From contig NW_012236513.1 in NCBI RefSeq assembly GCF_000787575.1, forward strand, positions 535,862-599,861: 64,000 nucleotides of DNA, written 5' to 3'. Under the pieces are notes generated by a model. The model was not told where the DNA came from, did no database searches, and was given only the letters and a program-made list of their open reading frames with translations. Positions 44,902-57,244 of the stretch are shown here, piece by piece (position 1 is the stretch's first letter; each line of letters starts with the position of its first letter). A program made the position numbers and the translations under genes. Origin of the DNA: Acytostelium subglobosum LB1. Taxonomy: Eukaryota; Evosea; Eumycetozoa; Acytosteliales; Acytosteliaceae.

Positions 44902-46359
44902 AGTACCAAAGCTTTTTTTAGACATTGACATTGACATTGATTGGTTTGATGCGACTGATTGATCGAGTGATAGATTGATTGATTGATTACAAGATGGGGA
45001 ATAATGGTTTGATCGATCGGGGAGGTGAGGGGATTCACAAACTACGGAGAAGGAAGCAGAACCAGGAGATGGAAGCGTGGTGTAAGTCGTCATCATCAAC
45101 AGACAATGGCGATTGTATCATCAATAAAGACCACACATTCACACCTTTGGTGTGTATGGCAAGTGATCAATCATTACTCAGTAGGAGTGTATGTAAAGAC
45201 GATGTTTACTAGAGCGTGTGTTAGATTTAGCAGATGGTTTCTTCTAGCACACACTCATACATACATACTGTGTATGTGATGATGTGTTGTCCTCTATGGA
45301 GATAGATAATCACTTTTGCAAAGGGCTGAATGACAACTCATCATCACATACCCCTCCTTCAGTGTTGTGTGTATTAATACACTTCCGATCTGATGTAGTC
45401 ACTCACACACTTTCATTCACTCAGCTACCCCCACTCCATCCAATCAGAATCCCTTTTGGATAAAAATAACACAACAGATATGACCCAAAAGCGATGGCAT
45501 CATCACACAACTACCTGGTAATCATAACGAAGTATACAACATCGTCACACTCACGGTGTGTATGATGAGCTGCAAGAGAGTATGCTTGAGTGTGTCTTCA
45601 CAACGAAAGGTCGCTCACCACATCCATTTTTTTTAATATTTTGATTTTTTATTATTATTCAAATGAGTGTGTGTTGTTGATGGATGGTTGACAACGCTTG
45701 TTTTGAATGAGTGTGTGTGATAAATGATAGTGATGGACGGATGGATAGATGAATGTATGCAACGCTCTCTCACAGAGACAAAGTAGTCATTTATTTGCAC
45801 GATCTTTGATGTGTTTTTGTTTTGTTTTTGTTTTTTTTTTATCTCACAACACAAACAAGCTCAGCGACAGTGCGCCCGCCCGCCTGCTTGCCAGACAGAC
45901 CCAACGCAAGACACACCCATCCAACTCCTTCTTCTCTCTCTCACTCTCACTCTCTCTTTATCTATCTACCTCACACAACTATTGTTTTAATCACTCTCAC
46001 TCTCTCACACACTTCTTCTTTACTTTCTATCACTCTCGTTGTACCAACAATCAATCAAACAAACATAATAATACATACCATCATAATATTTATATATAAA
46101 TATATAAATATATAAAATCATTTATAAATTTATTCGACTGTATTAATATATACATTATTTATTTAATCAATACAGTTAGTTAGTTGGCCAGATATTATTA
46201 TCTCTCAGGACAATCAATCATACGCACACATCAACACACCCTTGTATAGCTATCACACAGACACACTCAATCAATCAATCAACAATCAATCAAACAGACA
46301 GTCACTTTGGAAGGACACACACACACGCCACATAACAGACACATTGAAGTCATTCGAAA
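44902..46359. other. Long intergenic region / 5' leader of the MrfA-type gene
   Basis: About 1.46 kb. The left part is the 3' flank of the HSDL2-like gene. From about 45,840 the plus strand is rich in C, A and T with few G (CTCTCTCTCACTCTCAC, CAATCAATCAATC), which looks like a long leader. A very A+T-rich TATA-containing stretch sits at 46,090-46,165. Open frames here are simple-sequence artefacts. Confidence 0.45.
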
Positions 46360-49300
46360 ATGATGAATCCAGAGTCAACAACATTACATCAATCAACGTC
46401 ATCGATGACCGAGATCAAACTGGAAAAGAATGATATGATCAATGGTTATACAAATGGAAATGGTCATATCCATATAAATGGAAATGGTAGCAGTAATAAT
46501 AATAATAACAATAACATTAATAATAGTAATAGTAATAATGGCAGTGGGATCGATCTCGTGCCAAGTCCATTCGACACTTCAGCCCTGACCCGAGGAGGTC
46601 CGCTCTTTAGCGATATTCTTTATACATCAGCATCAACATCATCATCAATCAACACACATCAAATGCCTTTTCTGCATCCACATATCGTACCATCATCTCA
46701 AATGCCATCATCACTGCCGGCACTTAATGCTGACAGTCAATCAACATCGACAACAACAACAAATAATAATAATAATAGTTCGACATTGAAGTTATCAACA
46801 AATAACAATAACAATGGTACACTTAATAATAGCAAGCAGGGTCAGAAGACTGGACGCGAAGATACTCTGACCTTCCCACACAAGAAGACTCGCGTCTACC
46901 TCTTGGAGAGCAGCCATCGCTTCAACTGGATACCATACTGTTCCAGCTACTGGCACAAGATCAACAACACAGACAGTCAACAATTACTGTAAGTTTGGAA
47001 TGTTTGATCGATCAAAAGGTCCAAAAAGGACCCACATGAGGCTAGGCTAGGCGAGGCTAACCCCCACCCACTCACGCACCCACACAATTTAGCGACCCTC
47101 CATCACTTCGAGTCAACGCAGAGAAGGGATTCCAGTTCTCATCGGTGGACAATGCCTGGGTGTACTATCGCAGGAATCACTTCCAGTTGAGCGTGACGGT
47201 GCAGCACTCGTTCAAGTTTGAAGAGGCCAAGCCGACGTTGGAGATTGGCGGCAGCAGCTGCCCGGTCGAGGGCCTGTACATTAGCATTCGCGGCATCAAG
47301 CACAACAACACTCTGGCGCCGACGGACGAGGTCGAGGTCGGCCTCTACCAGACAAACTCAAAGCGCGAGAAGTCCGAGGAGAAGGCGCCGCCCGTCATTG
47401 CCATGACGTCCACCGAGCACGTGACGTTCACACGTCTGCACTTCCGCAAGGCCACCAACAACAACGCACGCAAGCACAAGCAGCCCAACCCTCAGCAGGA
47501 GTACTTCCGTCTGGTGATGACTGTGTCGGGCCGCTTCCAGGGCCGCGACTACTGCATCTGCTCCTACATCTCGGACCCGCTGATTGTGCGTACCGGCCAT
47601 CCAAGTGACTCACAGGCGTCCGCCAGCGCCGAGCCACTCACGCCCTCATCCTTCAACGAGCCCGACTCGCCCATGTTTTCATTTTCCGCTACGCCTGCAC
47701 TGGCTTCGTCGCCGCGCACGCAACACATTCTTCGCCACAGCAGTGGCGCATCGCCACTCAACCACCACATGTCCATCGATCTGGCCTCTTCCTCATCACC
47801 GGCACAACCCATCGTACCTGCCAGCAATGACTCTTTATCATCCAATATGCTCATTAACAATCAACAACAACTTCAACAACAACAGCAACAGCAGCAACAA
47901 CAGCACGGCATGCACCCACTGGGCATTCCTTCGTCAGTTGTTGTTGTTGGACCAAACAAACAATCATTGCAACAGCAGATGCAGATGCAACAACATGTGG
48001 TTGCGCAACAGCAACAACAGCAAATGCAACAGCAACAGCAGCAACAACAGCAACAACACTTCTTGCAACAACAGCAACAATCAATTTTGAACCAGCTGCA
48101 CCAGCAGCATCCTTCCTTACTCTACTCTATACATCAGGACGACATCACCGGCGCACGTCCTCTCAAACTCCCCACCCACCCACTCCAACAACAAAGCAGC
48201 AGCAACGGCGGCAACACCCCCTTTGGCATCCCCTCGCACCCTCAGATGGTCGTCACTGCCGCCCCGCCACAACAACAAATGCAACACATTCCACAACAAG
48301 CACTCAATTGCTTGACTTCAACTTTAGATCTACCTCAACAACAACACATCTTCCAACAATCACCCAACCCATCACCCTTGTCTACGAATGGCGCGACACC
48401 TACGTACCAGGACATGACGCCGCCACCATCGTCCGTGTCGGGAATGGACGAGTCGGCGAGTCTGTGGAACCAGAACGAAATGGGCGGCCTGTACCATTAC
48501 GGCAACGTGGGCGTCAACAATCCGAACCCAGCCGAGTCGCTGTCGGTCAACGGCAATGTGTCGATCACGGGCATTATGTTCACGCCGTCGGACGTGCGTG
48601 TCAAGACCGAGATCCGCCCAGTCGACACGTCCGAGCAGCTGGACAACATCAAGCGTTTGAAGCTGTACGACTACCGCCTGATCAAGCCGTGGACCGACAC
48701 GACCGGCGTCACCGAGCCGAACGACCGCGGTGTCATTGCCCAGGAACTCCAGACCGTGATCCCGGCCGCCGTCAAGCAGACGGGCGATCGCTCGCTCAAC
48801 GACGGCACTGTCATCAAGGACTTCCTCATGGTCAACAAGGATGCCATCTTCATGGAGAACATTGGCGCCACTCAAGAGCTGTCCAAGAAGGTCGACAACG
48901 TCGTCATTGAGCTCGACATCCTCGACAAGAACAAAGAGCAAGTCATGAGCAAGGTTGATGAGCTTGAGCGCGAGATTGAGAAGCACAAGAGGAGAAGTAA
49001 GTGTCCAGCCCCCACCACACCCCGCGCCCCACCCACTATCCCAGACACTAACAAACTCAAACTCAACCCTCAAACTCAAATTTCAAACTCCAAACAGAGA
49101 AATACTTTATCATCGCAGCGATCGTTGTGGTAGTGATCGTGCTGTTGCTGATTGGTACCTCGTTGTTCTTTGGAATTTATAAGCCCAAGTTTAGTAATCC
49201 ATTGTCGGACCCTTCGTCGCCAGACTATTTGGCCACGAGTGGTTCTTGCGATGGCTCTATGGCCACGGCCAACTGTACGGAGAATGCCACGACGACGCCA

Positions 49301-49435
49301 TCAACGACGGGTCAAGTCACACTGCCTCCAACAACATCCACCACCTCCATCTCCACCACCTCCACCACCACAACTACATCCTCTCCCACCACATCAAAGT
49401 CAGTACTTCTCGAATCAATGGGAGAAGGATCATAA
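46360..49435 (+). CDS. mrfA: MYRF/MrfA-type membrane-bound transcription factor
   Basis: Three exons: 46360-46988, 47093-48996 and 49098-49435, encoding 956 residues. An Asn/Ser-rich N-terminus precedes an NDT80/PhoG-like DNA-binding domain (about 167-380: KKTRVYLLESSHRFNWIPY, AEKGFQFSSVDNAWVYYRRN, PLIVRTGHPS). Long poly-Gln tracts follow (about 460-540). An intramolecular chaperone domain then starts at SDVRVKTEIRPVD; its Ser (about S709) and Lys (about K714) match the autoproteolytic Ser-Lys dyad, and GVIAQEL is present. A coiled coil (about 780-845) and one transmembrane helix (about 849-871, IIAAIVVVVIVLLLIGTSLF) follow, with a Thr-rich lumenal tail. By family knowledge the protein trimerises at the ER, cleaves itself and releases the nuclear factor; D. 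discoideum MrfA drives prestalk genes. Confidence 0.93.
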
Positions 49436-49765
49436 TCTACTCATCCTCCACAACTTGGCCAGTTGCCAATCACAATTCAATCAATCAAGTGGTGTACATA
49501 TACATTTATGCTTATAAGCTTGTAGCTTGTTTGTTGTAGTAATTTAATTTAAACAAAACAATAATATATCGTCATCATTTGATCATGGATGCTCAATTAT
49601 TATTATTGATTCATTCGCTCATTAGATAGATTCATCGACAGCCATCATTAAATTATATATATCTCATAGTATTAGTTGTTTAATATTATTCATCTAGGTT
49701 GTTATGCTTGTATTTTGATTGACTTTATATATTGCTGTGAAGTTTTTAAGAGATGGGTAAAGTGA
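49436..49765. other. 3' flank of the MrfA-type gene
   Basis: A+T-rich, with many TTATT and ATAAT motifs. No coding sequence seen. Confidence 0.5.
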
Positions 49766-49966
49766 TCATGGTTGGGTCTCATCAGTGTCTAAGGTGTCTT
49801 CAGATGGTTCATCCATACCACCTGGACGGTTTGAGGAAGTGAGGATATTGAGTGGTGCTACTATGGATGACCGGGAAACGCCATTGGTGGTAGTGGTCTG
49901 AGCTTGGTTGTTGTTCTCTGAGCTAGAGGTCATTCCAGAGAGGTCATTGTTGTTTACAGTGGTCAT
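49766..49966 (-). CDS. Possible small Thr/Ser/Asn-rich protein, 66 residues
   Basis: Starts MTTVNNNDLSGMTSS and ends DTLDTDETQP. I prefer the ATG at 49966 over an in-frame one at 50128, because the extra N-terminal codons overlap an A+T-rich promoter-like stretch (TATATATATAAATATTTATA just upstream on the minus strand). Composition is dictyostelid-like (Asn, Thr, Ser). There is no domain and no known relative that I can name. It may be a real small gene or chance. Confidence 0.4.
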   Translation of the reverse strand: MTTVNNNDLSGMTSSSENNNQAQTTTTNGVSRSSIVAPLNILTSSNRPGGMDEPSEDTLDTDETQP

Positions 49967-52028
<2,062 letters not shown>

Positions 52029-52181
52029 AGGAGTAGTAGTAGTCCACAAAATGGTATTATTCATTCCATGTACTCAATAAATACATTGCAAGGAATCCAA
52101 AGATTGGATCTTCATTATTTTATCCGCTCACGATCTAATCAATCAACTAAAACACTTCAAAAGAGATAGAGAGATAAGTAG

Positions 52182-53792
52182 ATGGAGATGGACAATAATG
52201 AAGAGGAGTCAACAAGGGGTTGTGAGAAACACAAGTTAAAGATAGAGATTATTTGTTTCGATTGTGATCTGTTGTTGTGCTCTGTTTGCTCGGTGAAGGG
52301 ACACAATGGTCACAAGATTGATCATGTTGTCAACATCAAACAGAGTATCAACGAGATGGATACCGAGTCATTATGGTGCACATCAAGATTGAATCATCTT
52401 TGGACAACACTTCAACGTTATTCAACAACATATCAATCATTGCAAGAGACACATTCAGAGGTGACTGAACACTTTAAACAGTTGATCAAAGTGATCATGG
52501 CTCAAGAACATCGAGCAAAGACACCGATCAATCAACAGATGGCACACATTCAAGCAACAATCAATGAGATCATCAATGAGATCAAACAGATCAATCATAT
52601 CAACAACAACAACGCTTTGATGTTGACAACTGATGATGGTTCAAGTAACAACAGTAATGATAATGATGATTGCTCAACAGAGGAATTCACACAATTGATT
52701 GAATCAATCACAACATGCACATCGATCGATGAGTTCGCCAAGAGTGTTGCCGTTGAAGACAACCTTATCAACAATGACAATCAGACACAAATCAATGATC
52801 ATGAATTATTGTCAATGATCGGTCGTCATGCCAAACACATGAAGATTGTACCATACGATAAGGTACCGCAAGCATGTCAAATTAACGTTGATGTCGAGCA
52901 GCTGAGTCGCGTCAAGAAGCAGATCGAGGCAAGCTTTGTACTCATCAACGAAGAGGCCCAACGACACGAGTATGATGGCCAGATAATTGCATTTAACTCA
53001 GAGGGAGGGGGTATCTCATCATTCTCACTGGAGACACTCAAATGGACACCGATCGAGACCAAATTTGAGGAACTACCGGAGAATTCCTATCACTCGTCGG
53101 TCTATGCTCGAGGTAGCATCTATTCATTCGGAGGATTATTCCTCCCGAACGTATACACTCGCTACTCATTGGCCGAGAAGAAGTTATATCAATCATACAT
53201 TGTCGGAGCAAATGGAGGATTCTTTATATCAGTTTGCTTCGATGGCGAAAAGTACATCTACCTCGTTGGTGGAGCCGACTTGGACAATGAGCAAAATATC
53301 GTGTTATCATTTGATCGCGTGGATCGCTTTAACATCGAGACTGAGCAATTTCAACATGTCGAACAACATCTTAACTTTGGTCCTATGGCATACTCCACAA
53401 CGTTCTTCCACAACAACTTGCTCTATATTGTGAATGGATATGACATTTCATCATTCAATGTCCAGACTAGGGTACACACCAAGATTACCACCCATGAAGT
53501 CAAACATCATACCCACAGTTGCTACGATGGCATTGACAATGTCTACACCTTATCAAAATCGCAGTTTACACGATACACTCTGTCCACCAAACGTAGATCT
53601 CAACTTCGTAGGAGTCCAATTAATCTGGAACATTTGATGTTTGTGTATGATGGAACCGGGGGCATTCTAATCATTGGTGGCACAGGCAAGAATCACCGAT
53701 ACTCCTTTCAAGATAACACATGGACATTGCTCAATGATAATGATACTGTTGTCAAACGTTTAATGGATGGAATTTGTTTGATCCGCGACTGA
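52182..53792 (+). CDS. B-box zinc finger / kelch-like protein
   Basis: One open frame of 536 residues. A B-box is at about residues 13-50 (CEKHKLKIEIICFDCDLLLC, then CSVKGHNGHKIDHV), with the expected Cys/His ligands. A coiled-coil region (about 60-150) leads to an acidic Asn-rich linker. The C-terminal half (about 275-530) has kelch-like beta-propeller motifs (SIYSFGGLFLPNVYTRY, YIYLVGGADLDNE, LLYIVNGYDI, GGILIIGGTGKNHRYS). This layout is a repeated dictyostelid family. No RING finger is present, so it is not an evident ubiquitin ligase by itself. Function unknown. AATAAA occurs at 53817-53822. Confidence 0.85.
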   Translation: MEMDNNEEESTRGCEKHKLKIEIICFDCDLLLCSVCSVKGHNGHKIDHVVNIKQSINEMDTESLWCTSRLNHLWTTLQRYSTTYQSLQETHSEVTEHFKQLIKVIMAQEHRAKTPINQQMAHIQATINEIINEIKQINHINNNNALMLTTDDGSSNNSNDNDDCSTEEFTQLIESITTCTSIDEFAKSVAVEDNLINNDNQTQINDHELLSMIGRHAKHMKIVPYDKVPQACQINVDVEQLSRVKKQIEASFVLINEEAQRHEYDGQIIAFNSEGGGISSFSLETLKWTPIETKFEELPENSYHSSVYARGSIYSFGGLFLPNVYTRYSLAEKKLYQSYIVGANGGFFISVCFDGEKYIYLVGGADLDNEQNIVLSFDRVDRFNIETEQFQHVEQHLNFGPMAYSTTFFHNNLLYIVNGYDISSFNVQTRVHTKITTHEVKHHTHSCYDGIDNVYTLSKSQFTRYTLSTKRRSQLRRSPINLEHLMFVYDGTGGILIIGGTGKNHRYSFQDNTWTLLNDNDTVVKRLMDGICLIRD

Positions 53793-53872
53793 TTGATTGA
53801 TTGGTCGCAACACTTAAATAAAGTGGCAATTATACATCCTATATAAATATTGTGTTATGATTAATTGTTTGA

Positions 53873-55567
53873 TTAGACATTAACAATGTACATTTTATTG
53901 TTGGGCAACAAAGACAGGATCATGGATTGATTGATATGTCTGAAGCTACAATGGAGTTGTTGATCATTTCGGGAAAGGTCCAAGTGGTAGGTATTGACAT
54001 TTGGAAACAATCTTGAGACCAGGGAGAAAATCTTTAGACAAATCGTATTGTTGTCCATGTTTTTTGGTTTCACAAAGAAATCGACGCTAATGTACAAGTG
54101 ATCCAATCTGCGCTTGAAAGGAGTTGATGATTCGATGAGATCCTCCCAGGACACATTGATGTGGACCTCCTTCAATGATTCACCAACTATGGCATCACAA
54201 TAGTAAAGATGATCCAATGAGGAGAGGAACAGCGTGTTGAGGTTTGGAGGGAGCACAACTTTACCAACATCAACCATGAACTCTATGCCCAGAACAAGAT
54301 GCTTGAGTGAAGCTGGCAATGTGCCTGCAGGCAACGGATGATCGAACATTTGTCCCAAGTCCAGGTCAGTCAGGGCATTGGGTAGTACGCCAACAGGTAT
54401 CATTGTTTGGTAGTTATAACCAAAGGTAAGATTCAACAATGATGCAGGCAACACTCCAGGTTTGATGCATTTGTTGAATGATTGACCGAATTCCAGAGTG
54501 GTTAAAGATGGTGGAAGTACACCTGGTTCGATGTCCTGATTGAAGTTTGAAAAGTAATGGAACGCCAACAAACGTAGAGTCTGTGGAAGGACACCAGGCA
54601 ACAACTTGGCAGTGTGTCCGTCGCCCAAACACAGGCTGGTTAGAGTAGGCGGGAGTGCTTGTGGACTGAGTGGAGCTATTTGTTTATATCCTTCATCTAC
54701 ACCAGCCATTTTCAAATAGAGTATCGAAGGAGGAAGAACTCCAGGCGTTGCCGTGAGAGGGGAGTTGCCTGCATTGAGCTCAATGAGTGAGTTTGGCAGT
54801 AACCCCGGGGTAATCAGATCCGCAAAGTGATCGCCAAGTATTAACGCTTTGAGCTTGTTACCCAGCACGCCATGTACAATCTCTTGACTGAATTGTTTGC
54901 CAAACTCCAAATAAATGAGTGAGAAGGGCAGAGAGCCAGGGACCAGAGGCTGATCAAACCTTTTCCCAAAGATCAGTTCGGTAAGCGACGATGGTAGCAT
55001 CCCAGGGACTAGAGGCTGGTCGAAGTATTTACCAAAGGAAATGTGAGCGATTGAGTCGGGTAGGGAGCCAGGCACGATTGGTTGGTCGAAATGGGTATGA
55101 AACATAAGAATGACGAGGTGATTGGGGAGTGATCCGATCGGCAGCATCTTATCAAAGGAGAGGCTAAACACCAATTCCGTGAGTGACTCGGGTAGTGTAC
55201 CAGGCTCGATGCCATGGTTGAAATCATAGCCAAGATCCAAAGAGGTGATTGATGATGGCAGTGTACCATGCTCCAACTTGCTGTTGTACTTCTCACCAAG
55301 GTTCAATCTAGTGAGAGTTTCAGGTAATGAACCAGGTATTATAGTAACATAATCATCATCTAATGTTAATGATTGAAGTGTTATATTCATAGATGATGAT
55401 CTATCAATCAGATTGAATCGTGATTGAAACTTTGTTATTGTTGAAACAATTGTATTATATCTCTTGCAAGTGAGTGCGAAGCATGCTATATCAATGATTC
55501 CATCTTCTTTTTTCCTATCCAGTGTACTCAGTATAGACTGAATGATCAATGTTGGTAGTTTATCCAT
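53873..55567 (-). CDS. F-box-like / FNIP-repeat protein
   Basis: I start at the ATG at 55567, giving 564 residues that begin MDKLPTLIIQSILSTL, aligned with the start of the other FNIP protein in this window (MESLPPLVLKYILMLL). An in-frame ATG at 55690 would add 41 residues of uncertain relevance. After the F-box-like segment (CFALTCKRYNTIV), about sixteen FNIP leucine-rich repeats run to about residue 460, each with the core PGxLPxSLTxLxFGxxFDQP. The C-terminal 100 residues are non-repetitive. The repeats are more numerous and regular than in the paralog at 36710-38056. A substrate-adaptor role is inferred from the F-box only. Confidence 0.86.
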   Translation of the reverse strand: MDKLPTLIIQSILSTLDRKKEDGIIDIACFALTCKRYNTIVSTITKFQSRFNLIDRSSSMNITLQSLTLDDDYVTIIPGSLPETLTRLNLGEKYNSKLEHGTLPSSITSLDLGYDFNHGIEPGTLPESLTELVFSLSFDKMLPIGSLPNHLVILMFHTHFDQPIVPGSLPDSIAHISFGKYFDQPLVPGMLPSSLTELIFGKRFDQPLVPGSLPFSLIYLEFGKQFSQEIVHGVLGNKLKALILGDHFADLITPGLLPNSLIELNAGNSPLTATPGVLPPSILYLKMAGVDEGYKQIAPLSPQALPPTLTSLCLGDGHTAKLLPGVLPQTLRLLAFHYFSNFNQDIEPGVLPPSLTTLEFGQSFNKCIKPGVLPASLLNLTFGYNYQTMIPVGVLPNALTDLDLGQMFDHPLPAGTLPASLKHLVLGIEFMVDVGKVVLPPNLNTLFLSSLDHLYYCDAIVGESLKEVHINVSWEDLIESSTPFKRRLDHLYISVDFFVKPKNMDNNTICLKIFSLVSRLFPNVNTYHLDLSRNDQQLHCSFRHINQSMILSLLPNNKMYIVNV

Positions 55568-55777
55568 GATCCAATATCCATTTGATGACAAAGATGTTGA
55601 AAGAATGAAGCTTGAGCAAAGTTCAAACAAAACACAATGCCGCCAAAATTCAAATTTTCTCCGAACTAGTAAAACATTGGTTGTCTTCATTCAACTTCAT
55701 TCATTAATTCTACTTCCACAACTACAATTACAACAACACATATAGACATAATATAGACTTATATATACCCAATAACA

Positions 55778-57065
55778 ATGGGAATAAAAAAGTTAACAGA
55801 GTTGATTGAGGATAATGCTCCAACATGTTTAAAGACAAATGAACTAAAGAATTACTCTGGTCGTATTGTGGCCATTGATGCGAGTACAAGCTTGTATCAA
55901 TTCTTGATAGCCATCAATACAGAGATGGGTGCATCATTGATGAATGCCAATGGTGAGACTACAAGGTATGTCATGTTATCAATCAACATCAATCATATTC
56001 ACCTATTCATTCATACGTAACTAACTCAAACTCAGTCATTTACAAGGTATGTTCTACCGTACTATCAAGCTAGTCTCTCGTGGTATCAAGCCTATATATG
56101 TATTTGATGGTAAAGCACCTGTATTGAAGAGTGGAGAGTTGGCCAAAAGATATGCAAGGAGAAGAGAGGCACAGGAGGCTTTGGAAGAGGCCAATGAGAC
56201 TGGAACCAAGGAGGAGGTACAAAAGTTTCAAAAGAGGACAATCACAGCGACAAAGAAGCAGAATGAGGAGTGTCAGAGACTGCTCAAGTTGATGGGCGTG
56301 CCCATTGTTCAGGCGCCCTGCGAGGCTGAGGCACAGTGTGCAGAGCTGTGCAAGGCGGGCAAGGCATGGGCCACTGGTTCAGAGGATATGGATTCTCTCA
56401 CGCTGGGCACACCAGTATTGCTGCGTAGACTCTGTATCTCGGAGAGCAGGAAGCTGCCCATCTTGGAGATAGAGTTGTCGCGTGTACTGGACTCACTGGG
56501 AATGACCAGAGACAAGTTCATCGACCTCTGTATCCTGCTCGGCTGCGACTACTGCGACACCATCAAGGGTATTGGACCCAAGAAGGGCTTTGACCTCATC
56601 CAGAAGCATGGCAGCATCGAGGAAATCATCAAACATCTCGACAAGACCAAATACCCTGTACCCGAGTCCTTCCCAATCGAAGAGGTTCGCGAGCTATTCA
56701 AGAACCCATTGGTCACACCAGCAGACCAGATTCCAGAGGTATATTACAAGATCAATGTCCGCCCATTCACTCACTTACTCACTCAATCAATCACTTAGTT
56801 CGAATGGAATGCACCTGATGAAGAGGGTCTGAAGAAGTTCTTGGTGGATGAGATGGGATTTGCAGAGATTAGAGTGACTCAAGGTATCGAGAAGTTGAAG
56901 AAGCATAGAGATAGTGGAGTGCAAACAAGGATCGACACATTCTTTGCCGTGTCAAAGAGACCTAGAGAGGAGGAGGACAAGAATGTCAAGAAGAAGCAAA
57001 AGACCGTGGCCAAGCCAGGCAGGGCCACAACAAAGAAGCCAGCAGCAAGAGGCGGGAAGAAGTGA
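55778..57065 (+). CDS. fen1: Flap endonuclease 1 (FEN1)
   Basis: Three exons: 55778-55965, 56036-56738 and 56799-57065, encoding 385 residues, normal for FEN1. The N-terminal nuclease region begins MGIKKLTELIEDNAP, with VAIDAS (Asp near 34). The I region contains YVFDGKAP, then APCEAEAQCAEL and ATGSEDMDSLTL with the metal-binding acidic residues, and the helix-two-turn-helix LGCDYCDTIKGIGPKKG. The tail has the PCNA-binding box QTRIDTFF (about residues 338-345), then a Lys-rich nuclear tail. FEN1 cleaves 5' flaps during Okazaki-fragment maturation and long-patch repair. Residues at the splice join read TTSHLQGMFYRTIK, as in other FEN1 proteins. Confidence 0.96.
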
Positions 57066-57244
57066 TCGCCTTCAAGCGTGTTGAAGCTCTCTAGAATGGA
57101 TATATGGATGGACGATGATGATGGATTGAATGAATGAATGACGATGCGACTCAAGGTCAGCATCGAATGTACACCTTTCTTTTTGTGAACTACCAAATGC
57201 GTCGACACTGTATTGATTGATTGAATGAATGGATGATGAGGATG

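Noticed and set aside
45749-46115. Overlapping plus-strand open frames of about 100 residues
   Set aside because: Composed of CT/CA simple sequence in a probable leader; no protein-like composition.
55568-55690. Upstream in-frame start of the second FNIP protein (41 extra residues)
   Set aside because: The shorter start aligns with the F-box-like beginning of the paralog; the extra residues lack support.
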